NCBI GenBank assembly: GCA_963678925.1
Contig: OY787533.1
Location: forward strand, 2,914,001 to 2,978,000
Length of the DNA stretch: 64,000 bases
Direction of reading: 5' to 3'
Source: G963665925 sp963678925
Lineage (GTDB): Bacteria > Bacillota > Clostridia > Peptostreptococcales > Acidaminobacteraceae
Shown here: piece after piece, positions 1-8,604 of the stretch
Numbering within the stretch: position 1 is the first letter of the stretch
Layout: the number at the start of each line of letters is the position of its first letter
Translations under genes and position numbers: made by a program
The notes under the pieces: generated by a model
What the model was told of the DNA's origin: nothing
Databases searched by the model: none
Seen by the model: the letters and a program-made list of their open reading frames with translations, nothing else

Positions 1-369
1 GTTGGGCTTGGCATTCCAATGTTCAAAGCTGCTGCAGAGCAATGTGGCGGAGAATTCGCAATCAAGTCTCAATTAGGGGTTGGGACTGAAATCGATGCGA
101 CCTTCAAGCATAGTCATATCGACCGTGTACCACTGGGAAATATGACAGAAACAATCATAACGATTATTATGGCAAACACAGAAATGGATTTGATATACAC
201 ACATGATATCAACGGCAAGAAATTCACGTTGAATACGCGGGATATCAAGAAGACACTTGGTGAACTGCCGATAAACAACATGGATGTCGTTATTTGGCTG
301 AAGGGATATATCCATGAGAACCTTGTTGATTTGTCGAATGGACAAGGTCTGGAGGTTGGTTCCCATTGA
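1..369 (+). CDS. GHKL-type ATP-binding protein, hydrogenase-cluster type (3' end only)
   Basis: The gene is cut by the window start; 122 codons remain, open from base 1. The first visible residues (VGLGIP) look like the last glycine-rich box of a histidine-kinase-like ATPase fold, followed by a GVGT motif that closes such domains. After it comes a tail (SHIDRVPLGNM, then a stretch with YTHDINGKKFTL) that I recognise from ATP-binding proteins found beside NuoE-like and iron-hydrogenase genes in Clostridia. The link to hydrogenase is family knowledge; the partner genes would lie to the left and cannot be seen. Its stop overlaps the TTG start of the following small gene, so the two are probably translationally coupled. 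Confidence 0.7.
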   Translation, partial: VGLGIPMFKAAAEQCGGEFAIKSQLGVGTEIDATFKHSHIDRVPLGNMTETIITIIMANTEMDLIYTHDINGKKFTLNTRDIKKTLGELPINNMDVVIWLKGYIHENLVDLSNGQGLEVGSH

Positions 370-536
370 ATCTGAAGCGAATCGGTCAACTGATCCTTAT
401 TGTTACATTAGTCATTTTGATAGTAACAGGTTATCTGAATATCACAGGCTTATGGAAACTGACACTGGGCGCCTTTGGTTTCGGTGCGGCATCGGTTCTC
501 ATATTTTTCGGAGGCGTCCAGCCACCGGATGAGTAA
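366..536 (+). CDS. Small two-helix membrane protein, function unknown
   Basis: A 56-residue frame starting at TTG (366) overlaps the previous stop by four bases (TTGA). A GGAGG at 351-355 sits 10 bases upstream and supports this start; there is no in-frame ATG. The protein has a basic start (NLKRIGQ), a hydrophobic helix (LILIVTLVILIVTGYL), a short polar link, a second glycine/alanine-rich helix (about residues 33-49) and an acidic end (PPDE). This predicts two membrane passes. I know no function for it. A terminator follows directly, so it is the last gene of the upstream operon. Confidence 0.6.
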   Translation: MNLKRIGQLILIVTLVILIVTGYLNITGLWKLTLGAFGFGAASVLIFFGGVQPPDE

Positions 537-560
537 AACGATATAGCTTGTTTGCGTAAA

Positions 561-589
561 AGACCACATGGAAGTGTGGTCTTTTTTTG
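561..589 (+). terminator. Rho-independent terminator after the small membrane protein
   Basis: A perfect 8-bp stem (561-568 with 575-582, AGACCACA / TGTGGTCT) with a 6-base loop is followed by a run of seven T. It closes the upstream operon and separates it from the pilin-like genes. Confidence 0.85.
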
Positions 590-655
590 CGTTGCAATTT
601 ACATTAATTTCCATTAAAATATATGGTATATAATTCCAATTATAAGGAGATTAAC

Positions 656-985
656 GTGATTAAGAGTAATGTGATTAAGAATAAAAACGGCATGTTTACC
701 ATAGAAGCCGTATTCGTAGTGTGGATTGTCATGGCATTCGTCATTGTGTTTCTAATCGGTTTAAGCTGGGTCTATCAGCAGGCAAGAGTAACAGGCATGG
801 TCCATCAGCAATTGGCACGGGGGCAAGAAACGCGAATTGAAGTTGAGCATGAAATGGATGCTGGGTCCGCAGGTGCCTTTAAAGAGGTGATTTCGAGAGA
901 GCGTTCGGATGTGAACATGCAGTGGCACCTGTTCGTCATGCGAAAAATCTATGCGATTTATGAAGAGGTGGAAGCCAATGAATGA
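656..985 (+). CDS. TadE-like pseudopilin
   Basis: The GTG at 656 is preceded by AAGGAGA at 644-650 and gives 109 residues; an ATG at 623 in the same frame has no ribosome site. After a short basic leader, the sequence NG-MFTIEA followed by about 22 hydrophobic residues is a type III (prepilin) signal: cleavage after the glycine would leave a mature protein with Glu at +5. The rest is a helical, charged, soluble part. TadE/TadF proteins are minor pilins of Tad (Flp) systems or envelope-anchored proteins with the same N-terminus. The stop overlaps the next start (ATGAATGA). No tad ATPase, platform or prepilin peptidase gene is seen in the window. Confidence 0.7.
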   Translation: MIKSNVIKNKNGMFTIEAVFVVWIVMAFVIVFLIGLSWVYQQARVTGMVHQQLARGQETRIEVEHEMDAGSAGAFKEVISRERSDVNMQWHLFVMRKIYAIYEEVEANE

Positions 986-2990
986 GAAAGGGAGTGTAAC
1001 CCTATTTCTAATTATTGTGATGATGGGGATTGTTGGTGCCTTCACCCTGTTTTTTAACGACCTTGTTCAGGCCCAGTGTGAGAATACGGCACTTAATTCC
1101 ATTCGGAATGCATCGAGAAATATTGAAGCGTCTTACAATCAGACACTTTATACGGACTATGGTCTATTGGCTTATGACGAAGAAACACTTACAGGTGAGT
1201 TAGAGCTGAGTATGTCTCAGCGCCAGAAATCATTTTACAAGCTCGCCTTTCAAAATCTTTATACATACCGTACGGACTATGCGGTGGATCTTACGCTTGA
1301 AAATGTAGGTGAGACAGCAAAACAGATGATAGCACAGGCAGGCTACAACGCTCCAGTAAAGATGCTTGAAAACGCTGAAGCCTATCAGGGTATGGTGGAG
1401 AAACTGAAGCATGCTAGAGACAAAGTACGCAGTATTGAAGGGTTGAACGCAGGACTGGAACGAATTCACACGTTGAATGAAAATCTGGGTGAGGGTCTTG
1501 ATGCCCTTAAGAATCTCTCAGAGGCATGCTCTGTGCGTGTGAGCAGTCACGGCAATATAAGCGTGAAGGACAAGGCGCTCGTATCTCTGCAGGAGAATAT
1601 ACTGGAGACGATTGTAGGGGTTGATAGGGAACGCACAGCATACTTGCAAGCAGTTGACGCAGCGAGGCGCGATGTCGAAGCGCACTATGACACTTATCCT
1701 GCTGAGTTTGCAGAGTCACTGCTAAAGCAATTTTCAGAAGCTGATGGAAAAACAGGGGAAGTTTTCACACTTGCACCCAACATATCTGGGTATTCGGTCA
1801 GCAGCATGTATGAAGGTAGAGCCCTTGAGGAAATTGAGCACCTGAACCTGTCTGCAGAAATGGAAGAAGAAGCAAAGGACCTTTACAGAACGACACTTGG
1901 AGGACTCATGGAAATTGAAGACGCCCTTGAGGAATTCGAAGAAGATATGACAGAGCGATATGAAGATGAACTGGATGCGCTGGAAGTACTTGATAGCAGG
2001 GAGAGACGCCAAGTACGCCGTGATATTCAAGAGAAAATTGAAAGAAAACTCGAGAACGATCTCGAAGATGTTAGGGTCGGCTTTGACGAAATTAATATGA
2101 ACCTTGGAAATACAGATCTTGCGACTTCAGCACAATCTGTCATGGCACATCATCTATCAGATGAAAACACACCGCTTTCCTTTGATGAAATCCAAGAACT
2201 TTCCTCAGAGGTTATAAGTCCGCAGACTGCAAAACAGCTCCCATCAAGTCGCGTTGAAGAATCAAATGCAAAGTATGCATTTTATGAGCGTGCGTCGCTG
2301 GCAGAATACATAATGGGTACATTCAGGCACAGAAACAGTAAGCAGTATGGAGATGCGTGGGATTTCTACGGCAAACTGGAAAGAAAGGCCTACTTTGAAG
2401 ATGGGGAGGTCGAATATATCATCGCTGGAAATCGCTCGGAAAAAATGAATAGAATTCTGGTAGCTGGTGAAATATATGTTGTGCGGGAAGCGTCAAACAT
2501 TGTCCATGTTTATACCTGTAAGGAAAAGCGGGACTATGCTGTTGAGGTTGCTGGCTATTTTCCTGGCCCACCCTATTTGAAACCCCTGGTCTTTAACGGC
2601 CTTCTTATAGGATGGGCAAGCATTGAAAGTGGGGTGGACCTAAATAGACTCCTAACAAATGAGACGGTGCCACTCATGAAGGTTTCCGATGATGACTGGT
2701 ATACGGATATAGGATTGAAGAAGAAAAGTGATGATGAAACCGCCCTTCCGGCGGATGAGGATAAAAGCGAAAAGGATTTGGTCGTTCAGGACTATGCCTT
2801 TTATTTAAGGGTCCTGCTCAATGGGGATTTGCTGGTGGGGGAAGAGACTATGACGCTTCGTGCCCTGGACTTGATAGCGCTGAATATGGGCACTGAATCG
2901 AATCCTGCGCCGCTGGATACATATGTTACAGGACATACCCTGCGGGTGCTATGGGGAGGCAAAGATGATACGTATTCATCCGCTTATTAA
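978..2990 (+). CDS. DUF5702-type envelope protein with pilin-like N-terminus
   Basis: A 670-residue protein. I chose ATG 978, inside the end of the previous gene, because it places the usual KGSVTLFLIIVMMGIV hydrophobic segment at residues 4-19; an upstream ATG at 951 adds only sequence coding for the neighbour. The long extracytoplasmic part is rich in acidic and coiled-coil-like helices (about residues 230-400). Near the end there is a more hydrophobic patch (YFPGPPYLKPLVFNGLLIG, about residues 530-548). Length and position between two TadE-like genes match the DUF5702 family found in clostridial Tad-like loci. Its function is unknown; it is probably secreted or membrane-anchored together with its neighbours. 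Confidence 0.65.
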   Translation: MNEKGSVTLFLIIVMMGIVGAFTLFFNDLVQAQCENTALNSIRNASRNIEASYNQTLYTDYGLLAYDEETLTGELELSMSQRQKSFYKLAFQNLYTYRTDYAVDLTLENVGETAKQMIAQAGYNAPVKMLENAEAYQGMVEKLKHARDKVRSIEGLNAGLERIHTLNENLGEGLDALKNLSEACSVRVSSHGNISVKDKALVSLQENILETIVGVDRERTAYLQAVDAARRDVEAHYDTYPAEFAESLLKQFSEADGKTGEVFTLAPNISGYSVSSMYEGRALEEIEHLNLSAEMEEEAKDLYRTTLGGLMEIEDALEEFEEDMTERYEDELDALEVLDSRERRQVRRDIQEKIERKLENDLEDVRVGFDEINMNLGNTDLATSAQSVMAHHLSDENTPLSFDEIQELSSEVISPQTAKQLPSSRVEESNAKYAFYERASLAEYIMGTFRHRNSKQYGDAWDFYGKLERKAYFEDGEVEYIIAGNRSEKMNRILVAGEIYVVREASNIVHVYTCKEKRDYAVEVAGYFPGPPYLKPLVFNGLLIGWASIESGVDLNRLLTNETVPLMKVSDDDWYTDIGLKKKSDDETALPADEDKSEKDLVVQDYAFYLRVLLNGDLLVGEETMTLRALDLIALNMGTESNPAPLDTYVTGHTLRVLWGGKDDTYSSAY

Positions 2991-3627
2991 ATCAGAAAAA
3001 GGCTCCCTCTCGATTGAAGCAATTCTATCTTTGACCCTGTTTCTCATACTAGTCGCAGTTATGGCGCAGTGTCTGAATGCTGTAAAGATATTTGACACGG
3101 TTGAACACTGCATGTACTCAGCCGCAGACGAGGTAGCAGTCAATGAAGCCTATGCCCTCCTCAGTCGTTCGGGGGGCGCCGTGGAAATGTCAGTGCGACC
3201 GGGCATTTTCAAAGGCTATTTGAAAGAGAATATGGATAGAAATGGCCTCAAGTATGATGATTCAGGGGACATACAGAATCTGAGCATACAGGAACTGAGC
3301 GGCTTTGATGCAGTAACTGGGGCTGGGAACTATAAAATTGCTTATGAGATTCCGATTGGATTTGGACTTCCTGCACTCAAACTAACCCATGAGGTTCGAC
3401 TCAAAAGTATCTGGCAGGGGGAAATAGAGTCTGACCAATCGGCCACTTATGTCTATACAACGACAAGTGGGCGCAAAAGTAAGATTTATCATACCAATCC
3501 TGACTGTATTTCGCTGGTGAGAAGCTGGAACACAAAGGGGAGTATAGAGGTGATGGTCCTCGAAGAGCTGGAAGGGTTTAGAGAGTGCATGCACTGTGTT
3601 CGAGAACGCGATGAAGCGCAGGAATAG
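2965..3627 (+). CDS. TadE-like protein with C-terminal Cys/His motif
   Basis: Start ATG 2965 has GGGGAGG at 2953-2959 and lies within the 3' end of the DUF5702 gene; 220 residues. The N-terminus reads KGSLSIEAILSLTLFLILVAVMAQ, a TadE-type prepilin-like segment with Glu five residues after Gly. The C-terminal 45 residues contain IYHTNPDC, then about 30 residues on CMHCVRE. The order H-x4-C ... C-x2-C resembles small metal-binding tails known from other secreted clostridial proteins, so a zinc site is a fair inference. The three genes overlap or touch and are likely one transcript. No pilus assembly gene is present beside them. Confidence 0.65.
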   Translation: MIRIHPLIKSEKGSLSIEAILSLTLFLILVAVMAQCLNAVKIFDTVEHCMYSAADEVAVNEAYALLSRSGGAVEMSVRPGIFKGYLKENMDRNGLKYDDSGDIQNLSIQELSGFDAVTGAGNYKIAYEIPIGFGLPALKLTHEVRLKSIWQGEIESDQSATYVYTTTSGRKSKIYHTNPDCISLVRSWNTKGSIEVMVLEELEGFRECMHCVRERDEAQE

Positions 3628-3743
3628 TCCTGTATAAATTAAAAAAATGTCATATTTGGACTGAGGTGCCGATAGGGTCGAAATATTCGGTATAATATGT
3701 ATAGTGAAAATTGTACATAAAAATTATTTTAAAGGAGTTTGCT

Positions 3744-4856
3744 ATGGACCCAAGAATACAAAAATTAGCTGAAAACCTGGTAAATTACTCAGTTAAATTA
3801 AAGAAAGACGAGAACGTTCTGATCAATTGTGTTGGAGATGCGCCAAAGCCATTGGTGAAGGCCATTGTCAAGGAAGTTCATAAGGCAGGCGGAAACCCTT
3901 TTGTAGATATTGTAGACCAGAGCATCGAGCGTGAACTGACAGTCCAGGCTACAGAAAAACAGTTGGCTTTGCGTCTTGAACGCGATTTTAACTTTATGAA
4001 AAACATGGATGCCTATATTGGTATCCGCGGCTCGGAAAATGTTAACGAGCTTTCAGATGTTCCGGGCGATAAAATGCAGGCCTATATGAGCCAGTTCGTA
4101 TCGAAGGTAACAGATGAGCGTGTATCGAATACAAAGTGGGTTGTGCTGCGTTATCCGAATAATGCCATGGCTCAGCTGGCAAATACGAGTCTTGAGAACT
4201 TTGAGAATTTCTATTTTGATGTCTGCAATCTGGACTATTCAAAAATGTCAAAGGCCATGGACAGTCTGGTCGATCTGATGGATAAGACGGATCAGGTGAG
4301 AATTACAGGATTGGGAACGGACCTGACTTTCTCAATTAAGGATATCAAGGCCATCAAGTGTGATGGGGAAATCAACATTCCAGACGGTGAGGTCTTTACT
4401 GCGCCTGTCAAGGATTCAGTAAATGGTGTCTTGTCTTATAATACACCTGCGGTATATCAAGGATTCACATTTGAGAATGTCGTACTGGAATTTGAAAATG
4501 GAAAGATTGTCAAGGCGACTGCCAATGATTCTGAAAGAATCAACAAGGTCTTTGACACGGATGCTGGGGCAAGATATGTTGGCGAGTTTGCCATTGGCGT
4601 AAATCCTTATATTCTCAAGCCTATGAAGGATACGCTCTTTGACGAAAAAATCATGGGAAGTTTCCACTTTACACCAGGCGCTGCTTACGACGAAGCCTAT
4701 AATGGAAATGATTCCAGTGTGCATTGGGACTTGGTTTGCATTCAAACGCCTGAATACGGCGGCGGGGAAATCTATTTTGACGATGTTCTGATTCGAAAAG
4801 ACGGCATGTTTGTCATTCCAGAGCTGGAAGCACTTAATCCTGAAAACTTGAAATAA
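3744..4856 (+). CDS. Aminopeptidase, M29 (thermophilic metalloaminopeptidase) family
   Basis: 370 residues, starting at ATG 3744 behind AAAGGAG (3731-3737); the longer frame from 3711 lacks a ribosome site. The family comprises cytoplasmic dinuclear metal aminopeptidases that release N-terminal residues from peptides. Family landmarks visible are the YVGEFAIGVNP block carrying a metal-ligand Glu, and the FHFTPGAAY block followed by SSVHWDLVC with the His and Asp ligands near the C-terminus. Length is normal. It stands alone between the pilin-like genes and the CHR pair. It fits an organism that ferments peptides and amino acids. Confidence 0.88.
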   Translation: MDPRIQKLAENLVNYSVKLKKDENVLINCVGDAPKPLVKAIVKEVHKAGGNPFVDIVDQSIERELTVQATEKQLALRLERDFNFMKNMDAYIGIRGSENVNELSDVPGDKMQAYMSQFVSKVTDERVSNTKWVVLRYPNNAMAQLANTSLENFENFYFDVCNLDYSKMSKAMDSLVDLMDKTDQVRITGLGTDLTFSIKDIKAIKCDGEINIPDGEVFTAPVKDSVNGVLSYNTPAVYQGFTFENVVLEFENGKIVKATANDSERINKVFDTDAGARYVGEFAIGVNPYILKPMKDTLFDEKIMGSFHFTPGAAYDEAYNGNDSSVHWDLVCIQTPEYGGGEIYFDDVLIRKDGMFVIPELEALNPENLK

Positions 4857-4865
4857 GCATTTTGG

Positions 4866-4891
4866 CAAGCCCCGGGAATCATCTGGGGCTT
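4866..4891 (+). terminator. Possible weak terminator after the aminopeptidase
   Basis: An inverted repeat (CAAGCCCC / GGGGCTTG) lies 10 bases past the stop, but the following bases (TATTGCATTT) are only moderately T-rich, so termination may be inefficient. Confidence 0.4.
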
Positions 4892-5011
4892 GTATTGCAT
4901 TTATGGGATTGGAAACGGACTGTTTTCAAAACTTTACAACTTAACTAGAGCGTTATGGTAGAATATACAAATAGAAGGCATACTATAAGCAGAAGAAGAT
5001 GGAGTGAAGGC

Positions 5012-5557
5012 ATGTCAACACTTACCGAAATGTTCCTTATATTTTTTAAAATCGGCGCGTTGACCCTGGGTGGGGGATACGTCATGATTCCTATTATGGA
5101 GGATGAAATCGTTCATAAGCGAAAATGGATATCAGAAAAGGACTTTATTGATATCCTCGCAGTGGCGCAGTCCTTTCCAGGAGCCATTGCAATAAACACA
5201 TCCATATACGTCGGATATAAGATGCGCAGACATGTTGGCGCAATTACAGCCTGCCTAGGGCTTATTTTACCGCCGTTTTTCATCATATCCAGTGCGGCGG
5301 CCCTGATTCTCAGCTATGGTGAGTTACCCGTGGTCAAGAAAGTTTTTATGGGAATACGACCTGCGGTTGCCGGCCTTATTGCGGCAGCTGTCGTTCGACT
5401 TTCGAGCAAGCTTGACAGAAATGTGTTCAATATTACACTGGGTATCCTTGCATTCCTTATTGTTTCATTTCTTGGTGTGCACCCTATTGGCGTCATCATA
5501 GGATCAGGTCTGATTGGCTATGGAACCATTCGCTGGATTGCAGGTGAGGGAAAATGA
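5012..5557 (+). CDS. CHR-family (chromate transporter) half protein, first of pair
   Basis: 181 residues from ATG 5012, with GGAG at 5001-5004; the in-frame ATG at 4955 gives a basic extension without a ribosome site. The sequence shows the CHR half-domain pattern: KIGALTLGGGYVMIPIMEDEIV near the start, then a conserved AVAQSFPGAIAIN block and about six hydrophobic segments ending at GLIGYGTI. Short CHR proteins work as pairs of opposite topology. Chromate export is known for some long members; the real substrate of short clostridial pairs is not established. It overlaps the second half by four bases. Confidence 0.85.
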   Translation: MSTLTEMFLIFFKIGALTLGGGYVMIPIMEDEIVHKRKWISEKDFIDILAVAQSFPGAIAINTSIYVGYKMRRHVGAITACLGLILPPFFIISSAAALILSYGELPVVKKVFMGIRPAVAGLIAAAVVRLSSKLDRNVFNITLGILAFLIVSFLGVHPIGVIIGSGLIGYGTIRWIAGEGK

Positions 5558-6075
5558 TGACACTTATCAAGGTTTTTCTCACATTTGTAAAAATCGGCGC
5601 CTTCAGCTTTGGCGGCGGCTATGCAGTTTTAGCCTTTATAGAAAGAGAAATCGTGGGTCAGCATGGGTGGCTTAACCCGGAGGAGTTCATTGATTTGGTG
5701 GCGCTGTCTCAGATCACGCCAGGGCCCATAGCCATCAATTCGTCAACCTATGCGGGGTTCAAGGCGGCGGGAATGCTTGGTGCGGCAGCAGGAACCATAG
5801 GTGTGACATGTGTGTCCTACATTCTTGTTGTAGCTACAGCATCCAGACTTGAAAAAATGAAGGATGCGGCTTGGGTGCAGTGGGTCTTTTCCGGATTAAG
5901 GCCTGCGGTAATTGGGCTTATCGCTTCTGCGGCTTTTTCCATTGCCAATTCTGCAGTTTCTAACTTTAAGGGTGCATTCATTGGATTGGTTTCGTTTCTA
6001 CTGATAATTAAAATGAAGTGGCATCCTATTCTGGTCATCGCCATTTCTGGCGTGCTGGGCATATTGCTGTATTAA
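5554..6075 (+). CDS. CHR-family (chromate transporter) half protein, second of pair
   Basis: 173 residues; ATG 5554 overlaps the TGA of the first half (ATGATGA), implying coupled translation and equal amounts. It repeats the family pattern of its partner: KIGAFSFGGGYAVLAFIEREIV, then ALSQITPGPIAINSSTY, and hydrophobic helices to the end. Sequence likeness to the upstream half suggests an old duplication. Together the two would form one membrane transporter. Its transported ion cannot be inferred from context: neighbours are a peptidase and a GH18-like protein, neither linked to metal resistance. Confidence 0.85.
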   Translation: MMTLIKVFLTFVKIGAFSFGGGYAVLAFIEREIVGQHGWLNPEEFIDLVALSQITPGPIAINSSTYAGFKAAGMLGAAAGTIGVTCVSYILVVATASRLEKMKDAAWVQWVFSGLRPAVIGLIASAAFSIANSAVSNFKGAFIGLVSFLLIIKMKWHPILVIAISGVLGILLY

Positions 6076-6124
6076 TGAGGGAACGTTGACTTCAACAGAT
6101 TAGGCAGATATGGAGGCAAAATTT

Positions 6125-7795
6125 ATGAGAAAATATCTTATTCCTGTTCTTATTGCCATGATTGTCATTCTAGGGGGTACATCGCTCTATTTTTATAAGT
6201 TGTACTCTGAAAGTAAATTGCTGCTGGTAGGAGATTACTATAAGGGAATGAGTCTGATTGGTTCAGTGCCTATTGAAGATGAAATTTATAAGCTTGAGAA
6301 CGGAAAATGGTGGATAAAGGCCGATGCCGCTATTCAGTATATAGATACAGGTTTGTATTACTCAGGCAGCGGCAAACGTGTCTACGTTCCCGTTGACTCG
6401 GCAGATATCCTGCTTGAGAGCCGGGCGCTGACCCAGTATTTGAATACCAATGTTGATGTTTTCAATATTCCACTTCACACTATTGATGGAATTCGGTATT
6501 TGGATGCTGAAATGATGGCGTCTATATATCCCATTAGACATTCCTATTATGAGAATACAGGTGTTCATGTCCTCTTGAACGGACAGGAAAGACTTGAGCA
6601 GGGAATCGCTGCAGACCGACTTATTGTTCATGATCGCGTGGACGGCATCCAGCTTGAGGTGGGTCAAGTCGAAAAAAATGAACTTCTTACAGTTCTTTCC
6701 GACAATGGCAAGGATGCGAAAGTCCTAACCTCTGAGGGAGAGGTTGGATTTGTAAAAAGTGCAGAAATCACTTCGCGCCAGGCGGTCAAGATTACAAATG
6801 CCCCCATCCGAGAGCGCGTTGAGCCGAAGACCTATGACCGTTTCAGACTTGCATGGCATCAGATTCACGACTATAAGTTTTACACAGGAACCATGAAATA
6901 TGGTCCGGAAGATGGACTGGATATCATTTCGCCAACGTGGTTCAGTTTGAATGTAGATGGCATCGTCCTCAATCTTGGGGACCAGTCATACGTTAAAGCG
7001 GCCAAGGATAAAGGTCTGGATGTATGGGCGCTTTTCAGCAACAGCTTTGACCCGGACTGGACACATGAAATGCTTTCCAGTTCAGAGCTGCGCAAGAAGG
7101 TCATTGGGCAGCTGGCCCTGTACGCAAGTCTCTATGACTTGGATGGCATCAATATAGACTTTGAAAATGTATATTTGGACGACAAGGCTCTCTTCACTGA
7201 GTTTGTTGCTGAGTTTGCCCAGGTACTGCATCAGCAGAACATGACTGTAAGTATCGATGTGACTGTACCCTGGGGAAGTGAGCGTTATTCCTTATTTGCA
7301 GACAGAGAGGCGCTTTCAAAATCAGTGGATTATGTTATGCTCATGGCCTACGATGAACACTGGGCATCCATTCAGACACCAGGTTCTGTGGCTTCACGCG
7401 ACTGGGTGGAAAAAGGCATATCTGAAAGTTTGAAACTCATTCCTAAAGACAAGCTAATTTTGGGGATTCCATTCTATTCTAGGGTATGGAGTCAGATAGG
7501 AAGTGGCAAAGTATCCTCCAAGGCACTTGGCTTTGAAGGACAGGAAAACTGGCTGTCCAGTACAGGCTCTAAGGCTGTTTATGATCCGGATACAGGTCAG
7601 AATTATGCTGAAGCCATGGTGGATGGAAGCAGACAGAGAATTTGGCTTGAAGATGCCACGTCGCTGTCGATGCGCCTTCAGTTGGCAGATAAATATGACT
7701 TGCCAGGTATTGCAGGTTGGAGTTTGTTGTTTACAACTGAGGAAGTATGGTCTCAGATCCAATCAGAGTATCCGCCCGGAGGTGGTGAGCAGTGA
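6125..7795 (+). CDS. GH18-family glycosidase-like protein with SH3-like domain, membrane anchored
   Basis: 556 residues from ATG 6125 with GGAGG at 6112-6116. An N-terminal hydrophobic helix (YLIPVLIAMIVILGGTSLYFY) acts as signal-anchor. Residues about 30-170 form an unassigned region with repeated Tyr/Val patterns like copper-amine-oxidase-like or SLH-linked beta domains; about 175-220 looks SH3-like (GEVGFVKSAEI). The rest is a GH18 barrel: YDLDGINIDFENV carries the DxxDxDxE catalytic signature, with Glu347 as acid/base. Relatives act on peptidoglycan or chitin-like sugars in spore and envelope remodelling. Its stop overlaps the next start (GTGA). Confidence 0.8.
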   Translation: MRKYLIPVLIAMIVILGGTSLYFYKLYSESKLLLVGDYYKGMSLIGSVPIEDEIYKLENGKWWIKADAAIQYIDTGLYYSGSGKRVYVPVDSADILLESRALTQYLNTNVDVFNIPLHTIDGIRYLDAEMMASIYPIRHSYYENTGVHVLLNGQERLEQGIAADRLIVHDRVDGIQLEVGQVEKNELLTVLSDNGKDAKVLTSEGEVGFVKSAEITSRQAVKITNAPIRERVEPKTYDRFRLAWHQIHDYKFYTGTMKYGPEDGLDIISPTWFSLNVDGIVLNLGDQSYVKAAKDKGLDVWALFSNSFDPDWTHEMLSSSELRKKVIGQLALYASLYDLDGINIDFENVYLDDKALFTEFVAEFAQVLHQQNMTVSIDVTVPWGSERYSLFADREALSKSVDYVMLMAYDEHWASIQTPGSVASRDWVEKGISESLKLIPKDKLILGIPFYSRVWSQIGSGKVSSKALGFEGQENWLSSTGSKAVYDPDTGQNYAEAMVDGSRQRIWLEDATSLSMRLQLADKYDLPGIAGWSLLFTTEEVWSQIQSEYPPGGGEQ

Positions 7796-8517
7796 CCTTC
7801 TACAAAGAGCTTAGCCGATACTACGATATTATTTTCAAAACAGGAAAAAGTCAGATGGCCCTAATTCAGTCGCTCCTGATATCAGGCAGTCGGATTCTGG
7901 ACATTGGCAGTGGGACGGGAACCTATTCAATTCCCCTTGCACGTCTGGGATACCGTATGGTAGCCCTTGACAATGATCATGACATGATAGAAAGACTTCG
8001 AGAAAAAGCCAAGGCGCACAATTTGGACATTGAGAGTTTTGCGCGGGACATGATGGGACTCGATGATCTGATTGAAGACAAGTATGATGGAATTCTGTGT
8101 ATTGGAAACACCCTGCCACATTTGAGCAGTATTTCAGAGGTGCAGGCATTTCTTAAAGTTGTATTTAACAAGCTGGATACAGATGGGGTTCTTATTCTGC
8201 AAACTGTGAATTATGACCGAATTTATAAGGAAAACATTACATCGCTTCCTTTAATTGACCGACCGGAAAACGGCATTCGATTTGAGCGAAGCTATAGGCT
8301 GCTGGACGAATCAAGCCTTGAGTTCGAAGGGACCCTGAGTACGCCTGATGGAAGAGTCAAGAAGGCGACTACAAGACTGCTGGGGCTCAAGCTTGATATG
8401 CTGGAAACGGCACTTGCCAAAGCCGGTTTCACAAAATTGCGTGTTTATGGAAATTTTGATGAGGATGACTGGGATGAAGAGAGTCCTGCAACAGTTATCC
8501 TTGCCTATCGGAATTGA
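7792..8517 (+). CDS. Class I SAM-dependent methyltransferase
   Basis: 241 residues from GTG 7792, inside the stop of the preceding gene, with GGAGG about 9 bases upstream. Motif I is clear (ILDIGSGTGTYSIPLARLG), followed by the acidic end of strand 2 (MVALDNDHDMI) and motif IV-like GILCIGNTLPHL, the usual Rossmann methyltransferase order. The C-terminal half (about 150-240) is a beta-rich part seen in small-molecule methyltransferases. The substrate is not predictable. It is translationally coupled to the GH18-like gene, but I see no functional reason for the pairing. Confidence 0.8.
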   Translation: MTFYKELSRYYDIIFKTGKSQMALIQSLLISGSRILDIGSGTGTYSIPLARLGYRMVALDNDHDMIERLREKAKAHNLDIESFARDMMGLDDLIEDKYDGILCIGNTLPHLSSISEVQAFLKVVFNKLDTDGVLILQTVNYDRIYKENITSLPLIDRPENGIRFERSYRLLDESSLEFEGTLSTPDGRVKKATTRLLGLKLDMLETALAKAGFTKLRVYGNFDEDDWDEESPATVILAYRN

Positions 8518-8545
8518 TACGAAGCGTAGATTCTTTTGAATTGAG

Positions 8546-8579
8546 AAGAGCAGTTGGACTTGGGTCCAACTGCTCTTTT
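8546..8579 (+). terminator. Rho-independent terminator after the methyltransferase
   Basis: A 14-bp perfect stem (8546-8559 with 8564-8577) with a TTGG loop, followed by a short T-run. It lies between convergent genes and may also slow transcription from the minus strand, although the T-run serves the plus strand only. Confidence 0.8.
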
Positions 8580-8604
8580 AATGTGTGTACTATTTGGACA
8601 CCCA

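Noticed and set aside
951..977. Upstream ATG for the DUF5702 gene
   Set aside because: Would add nine residues coded inside the previous gene; the start at 978 fits the pilin-like N-terminus and the overlap pattern.
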